Shown: positions 44,214 through 53,403 of the stretch, one piece after another
How the letters are laid out: each line of letters opens with the position of its first letter
How positions within the stretch are numbered: the stretch's first letter is position 1
Source: Akkermansiaceae bacterium
Lineage (GTDB): Bacteria; Verrucomicrobiota; Verrucomicrobiia; Verrucomicrobiales; Akkermansiaceae
DNA: 64,000 nt
Direction: 5' to 3'
Assembly (NCBI GenBank): GCA_024233135.1
Contig: JACKPZ010000004.1
Span: 186,001-250,000 of the forward strand
The notes under the pieces: model-generated
Databases searched by the model: none
What the model saw: the letters and a program-made list of their open reading frames with translations, nothing else
Told to the model about the DNA's origin: nothing
Program-made: the position numbers and the translations under genes

Positions 44214-47200
44214 TCATTTCACCACTTTCACGCGGGCGAAGAACTCGGTCGCGCTGGAGGTGGGGATGCTGGCCACGATGGAGTCGGTCGGATCGCCATC
44301 GGTGATGGTGAAGACCACACCGCCGACGGTGCCGCTGGTCGCGGGAACCTCGACTTCGGTCCAACCGGCAAGGTCGTTGCCGTATTCGATGAGGATCGTC
44401 ACGTCCGCCGAGGTGAGCGAGAGGTCGCTGCGTTCGAAGCTGAGTTCGAAGTTCGCGCCGTTCTTGACGCCGGTGGAGGCGGCTCCTTCGCCGACGCTCG
44501 GATCACGGCCGAGGACATACTCGACGATGTTGGAAACGCCGTCGTTGTCCGGATCGTCGGTCGGATCCTGATCGGCCGGGTCGAGGCCGAAGCCGGCGAT
44601 CCAGTCGTCGAAGCCGCCGGCCGCGGCGCCCACCTGGATCAGGCCGGTGCCGGTGATCAGGGCGCTTTCGGTGCCAGCGCCCGAGCCGACCGGACCGAAG
44701 GTGCCCGGGGTGGTGATCACGCCGCTGCCGAGGTCGATGCCGGCGACCACTTCGGTGCCGGTGACATCGACGAGGGCGGTAGCCCCGATGGTGAGCGTGC
44801 CGGTGTCCGGCAGTGAGGATCCGTCAACCGCGAGCGTTCCGGCGCTGACGATGGTGTCACCGGTGTAGGTGTGGACGGCGTTCGCCAAAGACAAGGTGCC
44901 CAGACCGGTCTTGGTCAGGTTGCCGGTGCCCGTGATGGGATTGTTGCCTGTGGGCGAGTAACCGATGGCAAACCCGTTGGTGTCGATCGTGGCGCCACCG
45001 GCTCCGATGGTGATTCCAGCCGCATTGTTCCAGAAATTGAAGAACGTCGCGTTGTCTCCGGTTGCGCGGATTGTGCCATTGTCAACATTGACGACTCCCG
45101 TAGCGGCCGTGCCGGTGCCCGAGGCGAGCCAGGCGGTCTCAAGCACACCGCCCGTGTTGACGTTCACCACGCCCTCCCATGCATCCACGCCGCCAAGAGC
45201 CTCGATCGAGCCGTTGGTCTCGACGTTGAGCGTGCCGGTGCCGAGGTCGATCCGGCCCCAGTCGGTGATCTGGCCGCTGTTCTTCACGTTCACGGTTCCG
45301 ATGCCCATCCACATGTAGTAGTCGGCAGCGGAAACGTCGAAGGCACCGTCGATCGTGCCTCCGTCCACGTTGACCACGTGGGCTCCGGACGCGCCGCGGA
45401 ACTGGATGTTCGAACCGCCTTGGAAGTTCACCACGCCGGTGCCGGTCACGTTGAGTTGCGCGTCCGCGGCGGTGTTCCAATCACCGACCTTGAGCCAGCG
45501 CAGGGTGCTCGTTCCGACGTTCAGGGTTCCGGCGGAAACGTTGACCACGCCGCTGGCGCCCGCGGCTCCGTAGCCGCCGACCGTGACGTCGTTTTCGTTG
45601 TTCCAGATGCCGCCGGTGATGTTGAGGGTTCCGGATTGGGTGTCCGCGACATCGCCGCCCGCACCCACCGCGGTGACACCCGACACATCGACGGTCGCAC
45701 CGGTGGGAACGTTCATGGTGGCGGTGGTCGAACCTGCGGCGATCGCGACGGAGGAGGCGCTCACACCGGCCGCGGCATCGAGGATTCCGCCGTTCACCTG
45801 CAACGCGTTCGTCACGGACATGTCGCCGTTGACCGCGAGGGTTCCGGCACCGGTCTTGGTGAGCCCGGCACCCGCATCCACGGTGGAATTCAGCGTGATG
45901 TCCGCGGCGCCGGCGATGGACTGGTCGAAGGTGAGGAACAGCGGAACGTTGATCACCTGCTCGTTCGACGAGTTGTTGGTGATGCCGTAGTTGATGGTGA
46001 GATCCTCACCACCGTCCTCGCTGATCGTCACGTTGCCGGCCGAGGCGTCGTAGGTGAGGCTGTTGATCTCGAAGTAGTCACCGAGAAGGGTGGCCTCATT
46101 GGAAGATCCATCGGCGGAGAAGGTCACGTCGGTGGAGATGCCGGGGCCGGTGACCGTGCTGGCCGCGCCGCTGTCGTCCTGCGCCCAGTTGAAGTTTCCA
46201 CCGCTGTCGGCGGAGCTCCAGTATGCGTCCACACCACCCTTCCAGAAGGCGGCGGCGGGCGAGAGCGAACTGATCACCAGTTGCAGGTCGTTTCCGGAAA
46301 CCTGGAGTTCCCAGTCGTAGCCGATGGGGGCGGAACTGACGAGGTCGAAGTCGTTGACGTCGATTCCCGCCGCGCCGCTGATGAGCGTGCGGGTGCCCAC
46401 GGAAATGGATCCGACGGGTTCGACTTCCACGGTAACGAGGCCGGTCGGAGCGTTGTAGGTTCCGGTGACGGCGACCTGGTCGGCGTTTCCACCGCCGACT
46501 TCAAAAGTCATGGTGTTGCCCGTGCCGAGCGTCAGGCTCGGGACGGTGAGGAGCCCGGTCGAGAGGTTGTTGACGAAATGCAGTTCCGCATCGTCCTCGA
46601 TGACCAGCGGACCGGCGAGCGTTCCGGTGCCACCGAGCTTGGTGAAGGCCGCCACCGTGGTGGTGCCGGTGATGTTGGCTCCGGCGGCAAGCGTGACCTT
46701 GCCCTCGCCGATCACATTGAGATCACCACCGGTCGTGGGCGCTTCGAGCAGGGTGTTTTTGACGGTGACGTTCCAGAAGTCGGTATCGATGGTGAGGCCG
46801 CCGGAACCGACGTTCACCGCGCCACCAACGACATTGATGAAATTCGCGTTGTCCGCCGTGCACTCAAGCGTGGCGTCGTCGAGATTCAAGGTATCGGCCG
46901 CCGAACCGGAGATCTCGTCCACCTGGACCAGGCTGCCGCCGGTGATGTTGGTGGTGCTGACGCCCGCGGAGCCCTGGTGCATGACGATCGCCGTGCCGCC
47001 GACGAGCGAGTTGACGGTGGCGTTGTCGATATCGAGCAAACGGGTACCGCTGTTGCCATCGATGCCGAAGCGGATGTCGGTGCCCGCATCGAGGTTGAGC
47101 GTGGCGCCGTTGCTGATCGTCATCGTCACGTCGATGGGGTCGTATTGACCGAGGATCACCCAGCGGGTGGTGCCCGAAGCGACGTTCACTTCCGTTCCGG

Positions 47201-48017
47201 CACCGGTGATGGTCATTTCGGCGGCGGTTCCCGTGTTGCCGGCGAAGCCGAGTTTGAGGTCGTTTTCGATGTTCAGCGTGCCGCCGGAAATGGTCGCGCT
47301 GCTGGTGCCCGAGGTGACAGCCAACCCGAGGTGGCCGACTTCAAACAAGTTTCCGACATTCATTTCGCCGCCGGTCATGTTGAAGTCGCCAGCTGCAACC
47401 GTGCCCTGGCCGAAGAAATCGGATCCGATCTGGACGTCACCACTGACGTTCACGGTTCCGGCGTCGAGATTGAAGGTTCCGCCCGAAGTCGGCAGGTTCC
47501 CGCCATCGGTGACGTTGTTGGGGGCGACATAGATGCCGGACGCGGTGAGCGAGCCGGTCGTATTGACGTTGAGGACGCCGGTCGAGCCATAGAGGCCGAC
47601 GAGGATGTTGCCGTTGCCGTTGAGCGCTCCCGAGGTGTAGCTACCGCTGCCGGTGATGTTCAAGGTGGCGTTGCCGGCCCAGTCGCCCACTTTGGTCCAA
47701 TAGTTCGCGCTCAGAGACCCCGAGGTGATGTTCAACGTGCCGGACGTCGGATTGGTGAGACTTCCGCCCGTGACGCCGAGAAGGAGGTCGTTCGGGTTCC
47801 AACTGATCACAGTGTTGACGACGACGGTATCGCCGTTCTCGATCAGATTGTTGTCGGTATTCGTTCCCGTCCAGTTGGCGGGATTGGAATACAGGGAGTC
47901 ACCGCCGCCGTTGTTCCAAAGGTAGTCCGCCAGAGCGGATTGGGTGAGAAGCGCCGCCATGGTGAAGGACAGGGAGGCACCGGCCAGGAGGCGGGATGTG
48001 CGGAATTTGGGTTTCAT
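44214..48017 (-). CDS. Giant surface protein C: beta-strand repeats, FFARVKV tail
   Basis: The 1267-residue exported protein starts MKPKFRTSRLLAGASLSFTM, with signal cleavage near SALA-DYLW. The N-terminal third (DYLWNNGGGDSLYSNPANWT, then NYWTKVGDWAGNATLNITGS) is shared with protein D. The middle has autotransporter-associated repeats (LTKTGAGTLAVNGDMSVTNA; LTKTGLGTLSLANAVHTYTG). The tail GFGLDPADQDPTDDPDNDGV resembles Ca-binding thrombospondin-3 repeats and leads to a beta domain ending EFFARVKVVK, as in protein A and not PEP-CTERM. The ATG at 48017 matches the MKPK start of its relatives; no Shine-Dalgarno is present. The shared promoter-like element is at 48124-48155. Confidence 0.87.
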   Translation of the reverse strand: MKPKFRTSRLLAGASLSFTMAALLTQSALADYLWNNGGGDSLYSNPANWTGTNTDNNLIENGDTVVVNTVISWNPNDLLLGVTGGSLTNPTSGTLNITSGSLSANYWTKVGDWAGNATLNITGSGSYTSGALNGNGNILVGLYGSTGVLNVNTTGSLTASGIYVAPNNVTDGGNLPTSGGTFNLDAGTVNVSGDVQIGSDFFGQGTVAAGDFNMTGGEMNVGNLFEVGHLGLAVTSGTSSATISGGTLNIENDLKLGFAGNTGTAAEMTITGAGTEVNVASGTTRWVILGQYDPIDVTMTISNGATLNLDAGTDIRFGIDGNSGTRLLDIDNATVNSLVGGTAIVMHQGSAGVSTTNITGGSLVQVDEISGSAADTLNLDDATLECTADNANFINVVGGAVNVGSGGLTIDTDFWNVTVKNTLLEAPTTGGDLNVIGEGKVTLAAGANITGTTTVAAFTKLGGTGTLAGPLVIEDDAELHFVNNLSTGLLTVPSLTLGTGNTMTFEVGGGNADQVAVTGTYNAPTGLVTVEVEPVGSISVGTRTLISGAAGIDVNDFDLVSSAPIGYDWELQVSGNDLQLVISSLSPAAAFWKGGVDAYWSSADSGGNFNWAQDDSGAASTVTGPGISTDVTFSADGSSNEATLLGDYFEINSLTYDASAGNVTISEDGGEDLTINYGITNNSSNEQVINVPLFLTFDQSIAGAADITLNSTVDAGAGLTKTGAGTLAVNGDMSVTNALQVNGGILDAAAGVSASSVAIAAGSTTATMNVPTGATVDVSGVTAVGAGGDVADTQSGTLNITGGIWNNENDVTVGGYGAAGASGVVNVSAGTLNVGTSTLRWLKVGDWNTAADAQLNVTGTGVVNFQGGSNIQFRGASGAHVVNVDGGTIDGAFDVSAADYYMWMGIGTVNVKNSGQITDWGRIDLGTGTLNVETNGSIEALGGVDAWEGVVNVNTGGVLETAWLASGTGTAATGVVNVDNGTIRATGDNATFFNFWNNAAGITIGAGGATIDTNGFAIGYSPTGNNPITGTGNLTKTGLGTLSLANAVHTYTGDTIVSAGTLAVDGSSLPDTGTLTIGATALVDVTGTEVVAGIDLGSGVITTPGTFGPVGSGAGTESALITGTGLIQVGAAAGGFDDWIAGFGLDPADQDPTDDPDNDGVSNIVEYVLGRDPSVGEGAASTGVKNGANFELSFERSDLSLTSADVTILIEYGNDLAGWTEVEVPATSGTVGGVVFTITDGDPTDSIVASIPTSSATEFFARVKVVK

Positions 48018-48123
48018 GGGGATGTTTGTAGTTGGGAGTTTTGTTTCGACGTCTCGGTCGCGGCGGAATCGGGGTTCGGATGGGTTCCGGAAAACGGCGA
48101 ATCGGATCCGCGGTCGTTCATAC

Positions 48124-48155
48124 GGAGAAGCGGGTTCGCCACGCGGACTGCGCCA
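48124..48155 (-). promoter_or_regulatory. Shared promoter-like element, copy at gene C
   Basis: On the minus strand TGGCG (in TGGCGCAGT), 17 bases from the box to CCGCTTCTCC, and a run of nine T's about 15 bases upstream. The distance to the start codon is about 107 bases. Confidence 0.65.
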
Positions 48156-48243
48156 CACGCTCGAAAAAAAAATTTCGCCGGCATCAAAGAACGCCCGATG
48201 AGGCTTTCCGCCCCGGTCGGCGTCACCACGCAGAAACGAAAAA

Positions 48244-48269
48244 CGCGGCGGGGTGGTCTCCCCGCCGCG
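48244..48269 (-). terminator. Terminator of surface gene D
   Basis: A 10-bp stem, CGCGGCGGGG (48244-48253) with CCCCGCCGCG (48260-48269), is followed on the minus strand by TTTTTCGTTTC. The tail CGTTTC(T) after the T-run is shared with the terminators at 44153 and 53339. Confidence 0.85.
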
Positions 48270-48304
48270 CTATGGATTTCAAATCATCGGATCCGGAGAT
48301 CTCG

Positions 48305-50194
48305 TCACGCGCGGCGCCGGCGGCGCAGCAGGCAGAACATGCCGAGGCTACCGATGACGGCCGCGCCGGGCTCGGGGACGACGACCAGATCGAGGCTTCC
48401 CGATTCGAACCAGGCGAACTTGTTGGCGCCCAAGGTGAATTTGTTCGCCTCGCCCCAGTTTTGAATACCGAGTACCGAGAAGTCGGTGCTGGTGCCATCG
48501 ATCAGCGTGTAGGTGCCGTCGGCGGTGGCGGCCGACAATCCGACGAGATCGTCAACACCGAAGCTGGTGTCGAGAGACACCGTGCCGGTGACGCTGAGGG
48601 TATCGGTTTCGCTGAACAGGAATCCTGCTCCGGCATTCAGGAAGAGGTTCCCGGAGAGCGATCCGGGGCCGCCGATGGTCGCACCGGACTCAACCGTCAC
48701 ATCCGTGGCTCCGAGCGATCCGGTGACGAGCAGGGTGCCGGCGGAAACCGTGGTGTCGCCGGTGTAGGTGCTGGCGCCGGAAAGCGTGAGTGTCCCGGAG
48801 CCGGTTTTGGCAAGGGCTCCAGCGCCGGCCATGTTGGCACGGTCCGTGACATCGTGCCCGTTGGTGTCCAGGGTGGCACCGCCGGCGTTGATGTTGACCG
48901 TGAAACCATCGCCGATGAAGAAACCGTCACTGGCTGTGGCCTTGAGCGTGCCATCGTCGAAATTCAGGGTGGAAACCGAACCGCCAACGATCGCATCCAC
49001 CGCGACGATGCCGCCGCCTTGGATGTTCATCGTGCTGGTACCTCCGCCGGTATTGTTCTGAAGGTTGATGTAGGAACCGCCGCTTGCGGTGCCTTGCAGC
49101 GTTCCTCCATCCACGGTCAGCGTGCGGGTGCCGCTGTTGCCATTGATTCCAAACTGGATGTCGGTGCCGGCGTTGAGATTCAGAGTGCCGCCGTTGCTCA
49201 CCTCCATGGTGACGGCCTGAGGATCGTACTGGCCGATGATGACCCAGCGAACCGCAGAAGAACCGACGTTTACGACCGCGCTGTTTTCGATGACCATCTT
49301 GGCCGTTGTTCCGGTGTTGCCGGCGAAGCCGAGCTTGAGGTCGTTCTCGACGTTCAGAGTGCCGCCGGAAATGGTGGCGATGCTGGTGCCGGACGTCACT
49401 CCCAGCCCGAGGTGGCCGACTTCGAAGAGGCCGCCGACGTTCATCGTGCCGCCACTCATGTTCATCTTGCCGTTCGAGAAGGATCCCTGGCCGAAGAAAT
49501 CGGAACCGATCTGGACGTCACCGCTGACGTTCACGGTGCCGGCATCAAGATTGAAGGTTCCGCCCGAATTCGGCAGATTCCCGCCATCGGTTACGTTGTT
49601 GGGTGCGACATAGATGCCGGACGCGGTGAGAGTGCCGCTCGTGTTGACGTTGAGGACGCCCGTCGAGCCGTAGAGGCCGACAAGGATGTTGCCGTTGCCG
49701 TTGAGCGCTCCCGACGTGTAGCTTCCGGAGCCAAGGTCCAAGCCCGTATAGGTGCCGGGAGAGGAGGTGGTGGATGCGGCGATGTTGAAGGTGGCATTTC
49801 CGCCCCAGTCGCCCACTTTGGTCCAATAGTTCGTGCTCAGAGACCCCGAGATGATGCTCAACGTGCCGGACGTCGGATTGGCGAGACTTCCGCCCGTGAC
49901 GCCGAGAAGGAGGTCGTTCGGGTTCCAACTGATCACACTGTTGACGACGACGGCATCGCCGTTTTCGATGAGATTGTTGTCGGTATTCGTTCCCGTCCAG
50001 TTGGCGGGATTGGAGTACAGGGAGTCACCGCCGCCGTTGTTCCAAAGGTAGTCCGCCAGAGCGGATGGCGCGAGGAGTCCCGAGACCGCAACCGCAAGGC
50101 TGACGGCAAAGGGGCGGGTGGCGGCGAAGGACGACGAATCAATCGTCCGAACGGATCCAACAAACAACCGGGAGGACCGGAATTTTGGTTTCAT
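48305..50194 (-). CDS. Surface protein D: beta-strand repeats with PEP-CTERM tag
   Basis: The 629-residue exported protein starts MKPKFRSSRLFVG; the long signal region ends near PSALA-DYLW. The N-terminal half is about 90 percent identical to protein C at the DNA level, with an in-frame 51-base insertion (GTYTGLDLGSG region). The C-terminal 100 residues match protein B: FSETDTLSVTGTVSLDTSFG, FTLGANKFAWFESGSLDLVV, then VPEPGAAVIGSLGMFCLLRR, a PEP-CTERM tag. One repeat LAKTGSGTLTLSGASTYTGD is of the autotransporter-associated type. There is no Shine-Dalgarno; the leader is A/C-rich. The shared promoter-like element is at 50274-50305, and a perfect hairpin lies in the leader at 50238-50256. Confidence 0.87.
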   Translation of the reverse strand: MKPKFRSSRLFVGSVRTIDSSSFAATRPFAVSLAVAVSGLLAPSALADYLWNNGGGDSLYSNPANWTGTNTDNNLIENGDAVVVNSVISWNPNDLLLGVTGGSLANPTSGTLSIISGSLSTNYWTKVGDWGGNATFNIAASTTSSPGTYTGLDLGSGSYTSGALNGNGNILVGLYGSTGVLNVNTSGTLTASGIYVAPNNVTDGGNLPNSGGTFNLDAGTVNVSGDVQIGSDFFGQGSFSNGKMNMSGGTMNVGGLFEVGHLGLGVTSGTSIATISGGTLNVENDLKLGFAGNTGTTAKMVIENSAVVNVGSSAVRWVIIGQYDPQAVTMEVSNGGTLNLNAGTDIQFGINGNSGTRTLTVDGGTLQGTASGGSYINLQNNTGGGTSTMNIQGGGIVAVDAIVGGSVSTLNFDDGTLKATASDGFFIGDGFTVNINAGGATLDTNGHDVTDRANMAGAGALAKTGSGTLTLSGASTYTGDTTVSAGTLLVTGSLGATDVTVESGATIGGPGSLSGNLFLNAGAGFLFSETDTLSVTGTVSLDTSFGVDDLVGLSAATADGTYTLIDGTSTDFSVLGIQNWGEANKFTLGANKFAWFESGSLDLVVVPEPGAAVIGSLGMFCLLRRRRRA

Positions 50195-50237
50195 ACGGGA
50201 TGGGTGGGGCTTTTCTGTGGATTTGGAGGGCGCGCCG

Positions 50238-50256
50238 GGGGTGCACAATGCACCCC
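50238..50256 (-). promoter_or_regulatory. Perfect hairpin in the leader of gene D
   Basis: GGGGTGCA (50238-50245) and TGCACCCC (50249-50256) are exact inverted repeats around CAA. It lies between the promoter-like element and the start codon, so it would fold in the 5' untranslated RNA or bind a dimeric protein. Confidence 0.4.
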
Positions 50257-50273
50257 TAGAACGGTCCTTGTAG

Positions 50274-50305
50274 GGATGAGCGAGATGCCCGCCGGAACTG
50301 CGCCA
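50274..50305 (-). promoter_or_regulatory. Shared promoter-like element, copy at gene D
   Basis: On the minus strand TGGCG (in TGTGGCGCAGTT), 17 bases, then TCGCTCATCC, with an A-run directly upstream. The distance to the start is about 80 bases. Confidence 0.6.
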
Positions 50306-50457
50306 CATTTTTTCAGATTCTTTTTTTTTGATCTTCCGGATTCGTGTGTTTCCGGCCCGCCCGAGCGGCGGCGGAATCCTTCGCCAAACGAGGATTTTCG
50401 GCTAGGTTGGCCCGGGCGGATTCTGGTAGAAAGGCCGTCCCTGCGGAAACCCACCCG

Positions 50458-51017
50458 ATGAAAGGAGACATCACCCGAATGCTGAAAGCGGCGAGCGGCA
50501 ACGGCCGGTTGCCGTCTTCGGACCTCCTGCCGCTGGTCTATGACGAGCTGCGCTCGCTGGCGGCGGCGGGCATGAGCCGGGAGAACCCCGGGCACACGCT
50601 GCAGGCGACCGCCCTGGTCCATGAGGCGTGGCTGCGGCTCGCCGGCACGGACGAGAAGCGCTGGAACGACCGGGCCCATTTTTCCGCACGGCGGCCCAGG
50701 TGATGCGCCGGATCCTCGTCGACCGCGCGCGCCAGAAATCGACGGTCAAACACGGCGGGACCCACTCGCGGGTGGACATCGAGGACCTCAATCTGGCGGA
50801 TTCGGCGCCGGACGATCGGATCCTGCTGGTGAACGAGGCACTGGACCGGCTGGAAAAAGAGGATCCGGAGGCGGCCCAGATCATCACGATGAAGTTTTTC
50901 GGCGGGCTGACCAACCAGGAGATCTCCGAGTCTCTGGGAATTTCCAGCCGCACCGTCGACCGCCGCTGGAATTTCGCGAAAGCCAACCTGTTCCGCATGC
51001 TTGAAGAGGAACTCTGA
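50458..51017 (+). pseudogene. ECF-type RNA polymerase sigma factor, one-base frameshift
   Basis: The first frame (ATG 50458) reads MKGDITRMLKAASGNGRLPS and LVYDELRSLAAAGMSRENPG up to NDRAHF, the region-2 half. The second frame continues as RTAAQVMRRILVDRARQKST and then TNQEISESLGISSRTVDRRW, region 4 with its helix-turn-helix, ending EEEL at 51017. The break lies at a run of five T's (50679-50683). One extra T would restore a perfect 186-residue protein, so this is either a true frameshift, a slippage site or a sequencing error in a homopolymer. Such factors with ATALVHEAWLRL are common in Verrucomicrobia and Planctomycetes. It is followed after 59 bases by the kinase, a usual pairing. Confidence 0.85.
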
Positions 51018-51076
51018 CGGCGCTGCGGCGCGAACGACTCCTGAAACCCGCTTGTCCTTGCTGAAAACCCGCCATC

Positions 51077-53296
51077 ATGCCCGCCCCATCCTCCGTGATC
51101 GAAGAGATCCTCTACGACAGCCTGCTCGGGATCGATGACCCGCGCCAGCGCGCCGAGTTTCTCGACCAGACCTGCCAGGGAAATCCGGAGCTGAGGGCGC
51201 GGCTGGAGAAACTGGTGGACGTCCAGGACCGGGCGGAACGTTTCTTCACCACGAGCTTCGCGGTCGGGCCGGCGGATTTCAGCGGGACGGGCGAGGCGCT
51301 GGAAACGACGGGCGACGAGGGACTCGGCACGATGATCGGCCGCTACCGGCTGATCGAGCGCCTCGGCGAGGGCGGCTGCGGCGCGGTCTATCTGGCGGAG
51401 CAGAGCGAACCGGTGCGGCGCAAGGTGGCGCTGAAGATCATCCGGGTGGGATTCGGCACGGCGCATGTGATCCAGCGTTTCGAGCAGGAGCGGCAGGCGA
51501 TCGCGCTGATGGACCACCCGAACATCGCGCGGGTCTATGACGCGGGGACCACCTCGTCGGGCCGGCCGTTTTTCGTGATGCAGTTGGTGGATGGCGACCG
51601 GATCACCGACTTCTGCAACCGCAACCGGCTCGGCATCATCGAGCGGATCCACCTTTTCATCTCCGTCTGCCGGGCGATCCAGCACGCGCACCAGAAAGGC
51701 ATCATCCACTGCGACATCAAGCCGTCCAACGTGCTGGTGTCGATGCTCGACGGCAACGCTGTGCCGAAGGTCATCGATTTCGGAATCGCGCGCGCGACGG
51801 AAGGCGAGACTCTAACAGACGGCTCGATCGCGGGAGCGCAGATCATCGGCACGCCCGCCTACATGAGTCCGGAGCAATTCACCGGAAGCGGCAAGGAGAT
51901 CGACACGCGGAGCGACATCTACAGCCTCGGAGCGTTGCTCTACGAACTGCTCTCCGGCAAGCCGCCGCGCGATCCGGAGCGCTATACCGACGTGCGGACC
52001 GAGGAGATGCGCGCGGTGGCGCAGAGCGAGCCGCCGGTCCCGCCGTCGGAGCGGCTCCGCGCCTGCCCGATGGAGGAACTCGAAGAACTGGCCGCCGCGC
52101 GGCGCGTCGAGCCGCTTCATTTCGCGAAGAAACTGAAAGGCGACCTCGACGCCATCGTGATGAAGGCGATGCGTCCGGAACGCCGCGACCGTTACGGCAC
52201 CGCCAGCGAACTCGCCACGGATCTCCACCACTACCTTCACGAGGAACCCGTCAACGCCTGCCATGGCGGCCGGAAATACCGGTTCCGCAAACTCGTCCGC
52301 CGCAACCGCATCGTCTTCGCCGCGGGCACCATGGTGTTCCTCGCGCTGGTGGCGGCCTTCGGCACCACCACCTGGCTTCTCTATCGGGAGAATCTCGCGC
52401 GCCTCGAACAAGCGAGGCTCCGGCAGGTGGCGGAGCAGGCGCTGGCGAACGAAGCGAAGCTCCGTGAAAAAGCGCAAGCGGGCGAACTCGTGGCGCACGC
52501 GGCCGTGCTGCTCAACCGCGGGGAAACCGAACAGGCCGATCGGATCCTCGCCTCGGTGGAGATGGACAAGATCCCCTCGACCCTCGAGTCCGCCAGCACC
52601 TACCGCACCATCGCGGAATGGCATCTTCGCGAAGGCCGTTGGGACGAGGCGGCCAGACGTTTCGCCGCCGTCGCGCAGGCGATCTCGCGGGTGGACAAGT
52701 CCGACGCCGAGTCGGTCTCGATCCATTTCGTGGCAGCGGCCGCCGCCGTCGCCGACGCGGGCGATATTGAACACTACGAGGAACTCCGGCAGATGGCTGC
52801 CGAGAGGTTTTCCGGAACATCATATCCACAGGTGGCCGACGAGGTCGTGAAGGCCTGCCTGATCAAACCCGCGGACCCCGAACTGCTGGCCAAGCTCGAA
52901 CCGCTGATCCAGGTGATCCAGCGGAACGTCCCGTGGGACCGTGAGGATGCCGCCGGCGAACTGATGGAGGCGTGGCAAACCCTGAGCATGGCGCTGGCGA
53001 TGTATCGGAAGGGAGACTACGCCGAGGCCGAACGATGGGCGAAACGTTCGGTGAACCATCCGCACGAAAGTCCGCCCCGCAACGCGGCGGCCCATGCCAT
53101 CCTCGCGATGGCCTCCCATCAACTGGCGCACCATGAGGAGGCGTCCGGTGAATTGGAGCAGGCGAAACGCGCGGTGGACGGGTATTTCACGGAACCCATC
53201 GAAGCGGACAAACTCTGGTCCGACGGCGGATTCTGGTTCGACTGGCTGATCGCACGTTTGTTGCTCCGCGAGGCGGAGGCGGAGATGGGATCCTGA
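51077..53296 (+). CDS. Transmembrane Ser/Thr protein kinase (PknB type) with helical-repeat sensor
   Basis: The 739-residue kinase has an N-terminal helical extension, a catalytic domain (about 88-395), one membrane helix (about 413-435, IVFAAGTMVFLALVAAFGTT) and an extracytoplasmic TPR-like helical region. Catalytic motifs are intact: GEGGCGAVY at 97-105, Lys120 in VALKII, HCDIKPSN at 211-218 (HCD in place of HRD), DFG at 234-236 and APE-like YMSPEQ. It would phosphorylate Ser/Thr targets in response to an envelope signal. It directly follows the ECF sigma gene, and such pairs are thought to work together. Its position beside genes for surface proteins suggests a role in controlling them (inference). 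Confidence 0.92.
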   Translation: MPAPSSVIEEILYDSLLGIDDPRQRAEFLDQTCQGNPELRARLEKLVDVQDRAERFFTTSFAVGPADFSGTGEALETTGDEGLGTMIGRYRLIERLGEGGCGAVYLAEQSEPVRRKVALKIIRVGFGTAHVIQRFEQERQAIALMDHPNIARVYDAGTTSSGRPFFVMQLVDGDRITDFCNRNRLGIIERIHLFISVCRAIQHAHQKGIIHCDIKPSNVLVSMLDGNAVPKVIDFGIARATEGETLTDGSIAGAQIIGTPAYMSPEQFTGSGKEIDTRSDIYSLGALLYELLSGKPPRDPERYTDVRTEEMRAVAQSEPPVPPSERLRACPMEELEELAAARRVEPLHFAKKLKGDLDAIVMKAMRPERRDRYGTASELATDLHHYLHEEPVNACHGGRKYRFRKLVRRNRIVFAAGTMVFLALVAAFGTTTWLLYRENLARLEQARLRQVAEQALANEAKLREKAQAGELVAHAAVLLNRGETEQADRILASVEMDKIPSTLESASTYRTIAEWHLREGRWDEAARRFAAVAQAISRVDKSDAESVSIHFVAAAAAVADAGDIEHYEELRQMAAERFSGTSYPQVADEVVKACLIKPADPELLAKLEPLIQVIQRNVPWDREDAAGELMEAWQTLSMALAMYRKGDYAEAERWAKRSVNHPHESPPRNAAAHAILAMASHQLAHHEEASGELEQAKRAVDGYFTEPIEADKLWSDGGFWFDWLIARLLLREAEAEMGS

Positions 53297-53338
53297 CCAA
53301 CGCCGGGACGGCTTTCCCCTGCCGTCAGAAACGAAAAA

Positions 53339-53367
53339 CGGCATCGCCTCGGATCAAGGCGATGCCG
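53339..53367 (-). terminator. Terminator of the prepilin-like gene
   Basis: An 11-bp stem, CGGCATCGCCT (53339-53349) with AGGCGATGCCG (53357-53367), is followed on the minus strand by TTTTTCGTTTCTG. It may also act on the convergent kinase gene. Confidence 0.85.
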
Positions 53368-53403
53368 TCGGGTGATCGATTCCGGCGTGTTCCGCCGCGC
53401 GGT

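Noticed and set aside
44871..48464. Very long plus-strand open frame (about 1200 codons) opposite surface protein C, and similar ones opposite A, B and D
   Set aside because: These are shadows of Gly/Thr/Asn-rich repeats read backwards. They lack starts with ribosome-binding sites and family features, while the minus strand has signal peptides and sorting tags.
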